A stretch of DNA of 13,922 nucleotides, from assembly GCA_019090765.1 (NCBI GenBank), contig JAHRVJ010000062.1, positions 1 through 13,922 of the forward strand. The letters run 5' to 3'. The notes below the pieces were generated by a model. The model saw only the letters and a list, made by a program, of their open reading frames with translations, had not been told where the DNA came from and made no database searches. Source of the stretch: Ilumatobacteraceae bacterium (GTDB lineage: Bacteria; Actinomycetota; Acidimicrobiia; Acidimicrobiales; Ilumatobacteraceae). Made by a program: the position numbers and the translations under genes. This document shows positions 9,289 through 13,922 of this stretch, one piece after another. The stretch's first letter is position 1. Each line of letters starts with the position of its first letter.

Positions 9289-10234
9289 AGGCGGAGTCGC
9301 CGTATGGGTGGAGGGCGATGAGGTTGCCGTTGGGGTCGCGGATGAAGACTGTGTCACCAGCATTCGACCACACCGGGCCGAGGCCGTCGCACCAGAACAA
9401 TTCGCTCGAATTGTCAGATCCGCAGCCGGAGTAGATAGTCACCGACTGCCCTGCTGGCAGTGTGAACTGACCGAAGGTGTAGCGGTGCGATGACGACTCA
9501 TCACCGATCTCCCAGCCGCCCAAGTCGATCGTCTCGTCAGTAATGTTGGCGATCTCAACCCACTCGCCGTTCAAGTTCTGCTCGTCATCTCCCGGCGCAT
9601 TCGCGTTAACGAAGATTTCGATCACATCTCCTTCAACTGCCCGCGCTCCACAAGCGTTGTCAGCCCAGAGCCCGATCTCGTCACGGCGAGCCTGTTCTTG
9701 CAGTTCCGCGTATCGGTCGGCGCGAGCCACGTCGGGTTCGAATCGGCGCGCTATGGCGTATCCACCGGCCACAAGCTCAGCGCCCACATCGACACCGTCG
9801 GCAGTCTCGACGTATCGCAGCAGACGGTCGAATCGGTCACGATCGGTCACGTCAGAAACGAGCACGAGGTCGGTTCCGTCGACGAGGCCCTCAAGCGCGA
9901 CCGTCGCTTCCTCGCTGAAGCACTCTCCCGATTCGGGGGTGTTGATGCCGAGGATGCGCACCTTCTGCTCGCCACCAGAGCCGGCAACTCTGAGTGTGTC
10001 GCCATCGGCTACGGAAACGACCCGGAAAGATCCCGCGTCCGCAGGACTGTCGGCGCGTGATGGAACATCGGTGGTAGCCGAAAGCGAACCCAAGTCGATG
10101 CCCTCCGCCGCACCCTCATCTTCGACTTCATCTGAAGTACAGGACGCGACGGCGACGACCGCCAGGAGCCCGATTACCCCCCACCGAAGAGACTTGCCGG
10201 CGGCGATGAGGCCAGGACCATTAGTGCGATTCAC
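9287..10234 (-). CDS. Secreted lipoprotein: staphylococcal-nuclease domain plus lamin-tail domain
   Basis: From the GTG at 10234 the product is 315 residues. It begins with a lipoprotein signal (basic RTNGPG...GKSLRW, hydrophobic GVIGLLAVVAVA, lipobox VAS-Cys32) and an acidic linker. A thermonuclease (SNase) domain covers about 70-197. Active-site equivalents are DGDT (Asp79), Arg93 and Glu101 in VRILGINTPE, and Arg137 in DRLLRYV. The position equal to calcium-binding Asp40 of the S. aureus enzyme is Asn98. A lamin-tail domain (LTD, about 202-311) follows, with NGEWVEIANI, IDLGGWEIGD, LPAGQSV and NAGDTVFIRD. The longer frame from a TTG at 10291 adds a Cys/Trp/Arg-rich leader before the signal and was not used; no good Shine-Dalgarno marks the GTG. 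The gene is divergent from tldD. Likely role: extracellular, membrane-tethered cleavage of nucleic acids; substrate not shown. Confidence 0.85.
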   Translation of the reverse strand: MNRTNGPGLIAAGKSLRWGVIGLLAVVAVASCTSDEVEDEGAAEGIDLGSLSATTDVPSRADSPADAGSFRVVSVADGDTLRVAGSGGEQKVRILGINTPESGECFSEEATVALEGLVDGTDLVLVSDVTDRDRFDRLLRYVETADGVDVGAELVAGGYAIARRFEPDVARADRYAELQEQARRDEIGLWADNACGARAVEGDVIEIFVNANAPGDDEQNLNGEWVEIANITDETIDLGGWEIGDESSSHRYTFGQFTLPAGQSVTIYSGCGSDNSSELFWCDGLGPVWSNAGDTVFIRDPNGNLIALHPYGDSA

Positions 10235-10368
10235 CGCACCATCATCGCTGGCCCGGCAACAGAACCACCAACTTCGACGTCGGCACTCCAAACGCGGTGG
10301 TGATGGTCTTCCGCAATCCCGTCAAGCCCCGATCGTCCAGTGCCAACAACGCGCCGTACCCTCGCAGG
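10235..10368. other. Divergent intergenic region between the nuclease and tldD
   Basis: 134 bp holding the start signals for two opposite genes. Apart from the TACCCT hexamer just before tldD (see separate entry) I see no clear -10/-35 pair, operator dyad or small gene in it. Confidence 0.5.
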
Positions 10369-10369
10369 A
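10357..10369 (+). promoter_or_regulatory. Possible leaderless promoter of tldD
   Basis: TACCCT (10357-10362) fits the TANNNT -10 consensus used by actinobacteria and sits at -12 to -7 relative to the A of the tldD ATG (10369). There is no convincing Shine-Dalgarno before that ATG. This spacing is what a leaderless transcript starting at the ATG would show. The -35 region (about 10334-10339) is poor. Confidence 0.35.
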
Positions 10370-11820
10370 TGACCGAACTCCTGATTGAGTCGAGTGCCCT
10401 CGAAGATCGGCTGCGACGAGCGTTGCCAGCGGACGCTGACTACGCGTCGGCACGACTCGTCGATGAGCGCTCCGAACACCTATCGGTGCGCAACGATCAG
10501 ATCGAACCGATCTTCAACGACTTCGACTCTGGCGTGATGATCTCGGTTTGGGATCAGGGCGGGCTCGGCTACGCGGCAACCGCCGACCTCAGTGAGGCAG
10601 GCCTCAATGCAGCGGTCGAGAGAGCATCGCATTGGGCCAAGCTCACCACCGGGTCGATGGTCACGACCGATCCCCCGACCGATCACCCCACCGGCAGCTA
10701 CATCTCGCCAGTCGAGATCGACTGGGAGACGCTGCCGCTCAATGACCGACTTGAGCTGCTCCAACAACAGTCACGACTCCTCGGAACCGACGACCGCATC
10801 GTCGACTGGAAGGCTTCGCTCGCGAAACGTGAGGTTGATCAACTGTTCATCACCTCCGGCGGAGCGCGCATCGAGCAGCGGTTCCGGTTCGTCTACCCCC
10901 ACCTGCGAGCCACAGCCAACGAAGGCACCAACACCCAGACGCGTACGTTCGGCGCCAACGCGTTTTGTGGGCAGGGCGGCGTGGAAGTGTTGGGTCGGTA
11001 CGGCTTCGGTGACGCCGCTACTCGCATCTCCGAGCAGGCCGTCGAACTCCTATCTGCTCCGAACTGCCCGACTGGCAAGATGGACCTGCTGCTCGCACCC
11101 GACCAGATGGTGCTCCAGATCCATGAGTCGATCGGCCACCCGCTCGAACTCGACCGCATCCTCGGCGACGAGCGCAACTACGCCGGAACCAGCTTTGTCA
11201 CCCCAGACATGTTCGGGACGTTCCAGTACGGATCCGAACTGCTGAACGTCACGTTCGACCCAACAGTTCCTGGCCAGCTCGCTAGCTACGGTTTTGACGA
11301 CGACGGCACCCCCGCCGAACGCCAACACCTGATCGAAAACGGTGTCCTGAAGCGGGGCTTAGGGGGAGCCATCTCCCAAGCCCGCAGCGGACTGGCCGGA
11401 GTAGCTAACTCCCGCGCCGTTGGGTGGAACCGCCCACCCATCGACAGAATGGCCAACCTCAACGTTGAACCAGGCAATTCAACCGTTGCCGAATTGATCG
11501 CATCGATTGACCACGGCGTCTACCTCCATACCAACAACTCCTGGTCAATCGATGACAGCCGCAACAAGTTTCAATTCGGTTGCGAATACGGGCAACGAAT
11601 CGAGAATGGGGAGATCGTCGGCACTGTCCGCAACCCCAGCTATCGGGGCATCTCAAGAACGTTCTGGCGCAATCTGAAAGGTGTCGCCGATCAAGACAGC
11701 TTCACCGTGATGGGCACACCGAACTGCGGCAAAGGCGAACTCAATCAGATGATTGGCACAGGTCATGCTTCGCCGGAATGTCTGTTTGCCGATGTCGAAG
11801 TGTTCGGAGGCGAGCTGTGA
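10369..11820 (+). CDS. tldD: Metalloprotease subunit TldD
   Basis: The catalytic, zinc-bearing subunit of the TldD/TldE heterodimer, 483 residues from the ATG at 10369 (E. coli TldD 481). The metal motif HExxxH is present as HESIGH at 252-257, with the third ligand Cys453 in MGTPNCGKGELNQ, matching E. coli Cys454. The conserved TGKMDLLLAP and the C-terminal half FQFGCEYGQRIENGEIVGTVRNPSYRG fit the family. An upstream GTG at 10297 would add 24 residues unlike TldD and was rejected. TldD/TldE proteases act on unfolded peptides in the cytoplasm. In E. coli they mature microcin B17 and degrade the antitoxin CcdA, and in other bacteria they trim RiPP leaders. No precursor peptide gene is visible nearby, so the substrate here is unknown. 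It overlaps tldE by GTGA. Confidence 0.94.
   Translation: MTELLIESSALEDRLRRALPADADYASARLVDERSEHLSVRNDQIEPIFNDFDSGVMISVWDQGGLGYAATADLSEAGLNAAVERASHWAKLTTGSMVTTDPPTDHPTGSYISPVEIDWETLPLNDRLELLQQQSRLLGTDDRIVDWKASLAKREVDQLFITSGGARIEQRFRFVYPHLRATANEGTNTQTRTFGANAFCGQGGVEVLGRYGFGDAATRISEQAVELLSAPNCPTGKMDLLLAPDQMVLQIHESIGHPLELDRILGDERNYAGTSFVTPDMFGTFQYGSELLNVTFDPTVPGQLASYGFDDDGTPAERQHLIENGVLKRGLGGAISQARSGLAGVANSRAVGWNRPPIDRMANLNVEPGNSTVAELIASIDHGVYLHTNNSWSIDDSRNKFQFGCEYGQRIENGEIVGTVRNPSYRGISRTFWRNLKGVADQDSFTVMGTPNCGKGELNQMIGTGHASPECLFADVEVFGGEL
11806..11810 (+). promoter_or_regulatory. Shine-Dalgarno deciding the tldE GTG start
   Basis: GGAGG at the very end of tldD, 6 nt before the GTG at 11817. It marks this codon as the tldE start, rather than the in-frame TTG at 11580. 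Confidence 0.75.
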
Positions 11821-13154
11821 CTACCGATCATCACAACTATTTCGACGACTTGGTAACCGCCGCCACCTCCCGCTTGGTTGGAGATGAGGTGTTGCTGGCC
11901 AATGTCACCGGGGAACGAACGGACTTCATCCGGTTGAACCAGAGCGAGGTTCGCCAGGCAGGCACGATCTGTCAGCAACGACTAACGGTTGATCTCATCG
12001 AGGGTCGGCGCCACGTAGGTGGGGCGATCCAGCTCACCGGTGAACGCTCCGTCGATGATGCCCGAGTAACCGCGCTACTGGCGCAGCTCCGCGAGCAACG
12101 TCGCCTTGTTGGCGAAGATCCATTCCTGCTGTTCAACACCGAGCTGACCTCCACCGAGCGGATTGAGCGGGGAATGATGCCGTCACCTGAAGCCGCCCTT
12201 GCGGACATTCGCGCGGCCGGCCAAGGCCGCGACCTTGTCGGAATCTTTGCAGCGGGTGACACGTTCAGCGGCTTCGCCAACTCGCTCGGCCAGCGCAACT
12301 GGTTTCAGTCTGCCTCGTTCAATCTCGACTGGTGCTTCTATCTGCAAGCCGACAAGGCCGCCAAGAACTTGTATGCCGGGTTCGAATGGGACGACGAGGC
12401 CTTCGCCAGCAAGGTGGACTGGTCGGCCCGTCAGCTTGCGGCGCTCGAACGAGATCCGGTGGACCTGTCACCAGGTGAGTACCGCACCTATCTCGCCCCG
12501 CGGGCGATGGAAGAGCTAGTGGTCTTGATGTCCGCTTACGGAGCGTTCGGCATCCGAGCCCATGAGACCCGACAGACACCACTGCTCAGGATGATTGCCG
12601 ACGACGCTTCGCTCTCGCCACTTCTGAACATCAGCGAAGACACCGCTGGCGGGGTTGCGCCCAACTTCCAATCTGCTGGTTTCATTCGCCCCACTCAGGT
12701 GCCACTGATCACCGGCGGTGAGTACACCGACACTCTCGTATCGCCCCGCTCGGCCCAGGAGTACGGAGTCGAAACCAACGGTGCATCCAACGACGAGTAC
12801 CCGGAATCGTTGTCGATCGATGTCGGCAGCGTGCCAACGACCAAGGTCAGTGAGGCGCTCGACACAGGCCTGTTCGTCGGCAACCTGTGGTATACGAACT
12901 TCTCCGACAAGGCCGCTTGTCGCGCGACCGGGATGACCCGTTTCGCGACCTTCTGGGTGGAAGATGGAGAGATCGTCGCACCAGTCAACGCATTGCGCTT
13001 CGACGACACCGCATACCACCTGCTTGGCGATCAGCTCGAAGGTCTCACCGACGAGGCCGAGGTACTGCTCGACGCGTCGACCTATGTGGAGCGTTCGACG
13101 ATGAGCAGCAGGCTCCCCGGTGCGCTCATCGCAGCAATGCGCTTCACCCTCTAG
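11817..13154 (+). CDS. tldE: Metalloprotease partner subunit TldE (PmbA)
   Basis: The non-metal partner of TldD, 445 residues from the GTG at 11817 (E. coli TldE/PmbA 450). It lacks the HExxxH motif, as expected for TldE, and carries the family C-terminal block GNLWYTNFSDKAACRATGMTRFATFWVEDGEI then APVNALRFDD (split here only for description). The open frame extends upstream to 11580 inside tldD, but the GTG overlaps the tldD TGA as GTGA and has GGAGG 6 nt before it, so the two subunits are translationally coupled and probably made in equal amounts. The heterodimer needs both subunits to enclose the protease site. The gene is followed by a GC-rich small dyad and then a long hairpin. Confidence 0.94.
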   Translation: MTTDHHNYFDDLVTAATSRLVGDEVLLANVTGERTDFIRLNQSEVRQAGTICQQRLTVDLIEGRRHVGGAIQLTGERSVDDARVTALLAQLREQRRLVGEDPFLLFNTELTSTERIERGMMPSPEAALADIRAAGQGRDLVGIFAAGDTFSGFANSLGQRNWFQSASFNLDWCFYLQADKAAKNLYAGFEWDDEAFASKVDWSARQLAALERDPVDLSPGEYRTYLAPRAMEELVVLMSAYGAFGIRAHETRQTPLLRMIADDASLSPLLNISEDTAGGVAPNFQSAGFIRPTQVPLITGGEYTDTLVSPRSAQEYGVETNGASNDEYPESLSIDVGSVPTTKVSEALDTGLFVGNLWYTNFSDKAACRATGMTRFATFWVEDGEIVAPVNALRFDDTAYHLLGDQLEGLTDEAEVLLDASTYVERSTMSSRLPGALIAAMRFTL

Positions 13155-13180
13155 CGCGCCAAGCGCGCGCCCCCATATCC

Positions 13181-13235
13181 CCCGTTTGTGTGTGGTTTTT
13201 CGGCGCATCGCGCCCGAAAACCACATACAAACGGG
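13181..13235. terminator. Long hairpin between convergent tldE and the ABC binding-protein gene
   Basis: Arms of 26 bases (13181-13206 and 13210-13235) around the loop ATC. In plus-strand RNA the stem has one C-C mismatch and two G-U wobbles. The outer 9 bp pair perfectly (CCCGTTTGT with ACAAACGGG). It lies between two convergent genes, 26 nt after tldE and 20 nt past the end of the opposite gene, so a two-way terminator is likely. No U-tract follows on either side. A smaller GC-only dyad (GCGCG...CGCGC, about 13154-13168) precedes it. Confidence 0.7.
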
Positions 13236-13255
13236 CTAGTTCCGCAGATGTGGGG

Positions 13256-13922
13256 TTAGAACTCGTCTCGCCAGATCGGATCGAGAGTCACCCAGGTGGC
13301 AACTTCCTCACCATCGGCGATACGCGTCCCGGGTCCCCACAGGCTCACGCTCAGTGGCCCACTGCGGTCACCCGGGCCGAAGACCGGTGGAGAGCCATAT
13401 CCGGTCTCGACTCCAGAGACGCTGGTCTCCATCGCCTCGCGAAACCCATCCCGGGTGAGATTCGGCCCAGCAGCTTCAAGCCCAGCAAGCAGCAACTGTC
13501 CGGGGGCATAACCGATGAGAGCATTGATATCGACGTCCTTTTCCGTGGCCTCGGGGACGAACTCGTGGACAACCTCTGAGAACTCCTCGCCAGCTTCGGT
13601 TTCAAGTGTCGTGGTCCAGCCGAATGCAACTGAGTTCTCGGGTAGCCGGTCGACAGCCTTGGCTACAAGGTCGAGGTTCCAGCAGTGGGCACAGCTCAGC
13701 CACGTGTCGGGCTCGTAGCCAGCCTCGCGCGCTCCGCGGATCATGCAAATCGCGGGCAGCGAAGCACTGATGATGTACAACATCTCCACGCCAGCGTCTT
13801 GCATCACGCTGACCTCGTTCGAGCATGTCGACGGGAACACGTCGATTGGCTGCTCAACCACCACATTGAGGCCAGCTGCATCAGCCTCCTCCATGAACGC
13901 CTCATAGGCACCCTCCCCGTTC
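13256..13922 (-). CDS. ABC transporter substrate-binding protein, branched-chain amino-acid (LivK-like) type, C-terminal part
   Basis: The frame is open from the stop at 13256 to the right edge, so the N-terminus (signal peptide and first lobe) is missing; a Met at 13894 is internal, not the start. About 221 residues are visible. The pattern fits the type-1 periplasmic-binding fold (Peripla_BP_6): GAYEAFMEEADAAGLNVV, then a segment around MQDAGVEMLYI and IRGAREAGYEPDTW, a middle helix region APGQLLLAGLEAAG, and DGFREAMETS with a C-terminal substrate-closing strand (SVSLWGPG). Homologues bind branched-chain amino acids, amides or other small organic molecules outside the cell and hand them to LivHMGF-type permeases; the ligand cannot be told from this part. 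Four cysteines are present, two as SCAHCW. No transporter partner lies in the window. Confidence 0.8.
   Translation of the reverse strand, partial: NGEGAYEAFMEEADAAGLNVVVEQPIDVFPSTCSNEVSVMQDAGVEMLYIISASLPAICMIRGAREAGYEPDTWLSCAHCWNLDLVAKAVDRLPENSVAFGWTTTLETEAGEEFSEVVHEFVPEATEKDVDINALIGYAPGQLLLAGLEAAGPNLTRDGFREAMETSVSGVETGYGSPPVFGPGDRSGPLSVSLWGPGTRIADGEEVATWVTLDPIWRDEF

Noticed and set aside
9832..9851. Perfect 10-bp tandem repeat in the nuclease gene
   Set aside because: It encodes the normal Asp/Arg-rich DRDRFDR motif of SNase proteins; the repeat follows from coding the alternating residues.
10235..10291. N-terminal extension of the nuclease from a TTG
   Set aside because: It would place a Cys/Trp/Arg-rich stretch before an otherwise normal lipoprotein signal peptide.
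10297..10368. N-terminal extension of tldD from a GTG
   Set aside because: The 24 added residues do not resemble TldD, and the ATG at 10369 gives the usual family length.
11580..11816. Upstream extension of tldE from a TTG inside tldD
   Set aside because: The 79 extra residues are basic and unlike TldE. The GTG at 11817 has a strong ribosome site and the usual GTGA overlap.

Overview
The window looks like chromosomal DNA from a high-GC, Gram-positive-type bacterium, most likely an actinobacterium (an Acidimicrobiia/Ilumatobacter-like lineage is my best guess, by inference only). The signs are the GC-rich coding sequence, frequent GTG starts, ATGA/GTGA stop-start overlaps between operon genes, long U-tract-free hairpins between genes, a lipoprotein nuclease carrying a lamin-tail domain, and a possible leaderless start. 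No RNA gene, insertion sequence, prophage gene or CRISPR array is visible.

Positions 1-9124 (minus strand) hold a respiratory nitrate reductase operon, transcribed right to left: a membrane-anchored diheme cytochrome c, narG, narH, narJ, narI, a NarK-family transporter, then the first codons of a second NarK-family transporter that runs off the left edge. The first five genes are linked by stop-start overlaps. The two transporter genes follow after short gaps. NarG (Mo-bis-MGD and FS0), NarH (four further Fe-S clusters) and NarI (two b hemes) form the membrane-bound quinol:nitrate oxidoreductase, NarJ is its assembly chaperone, and the two transporters would import nitrate and export nitrite. 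The leading diheme cytochrome makes the order match the Thermus narCGHJIK layout rather than the E. coli one. All metal ligands checked are intact.

Positions 9125-9286 are the putative nar control region plus a perfect 18-bp-arm palindrome that overlaps the stop codon of the next gene. Positions 9287-10234 (minus) encode a secreted lipoprotein with a staphylococcal-nuclease domain and a lamin-tail domain. Divergent from it, at 10369-13154 (plus), are tldD and tldE, the two subunits of the TldD/TldE metalloprotease, overlapping by GTGA. A 26-bp-arm hairpin lies between tldE and a convergent gene at the right edge. That gene encodes the C-terminal part of a branched-chain-amino-acid-type ABC transporter substrate-binding protein.

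I see no clearly undescribed system. The points most worth a second look are the cytochrome-led nar operon with paired NarK genes (including the alternative that it is a nitrite oxidoreductase), a NarK with an enlarged central region, the nuclease-LTD lipoprotein with an Asp-to-Asn change at a metal ligand, and two long hairpins that share an 8-bp element.
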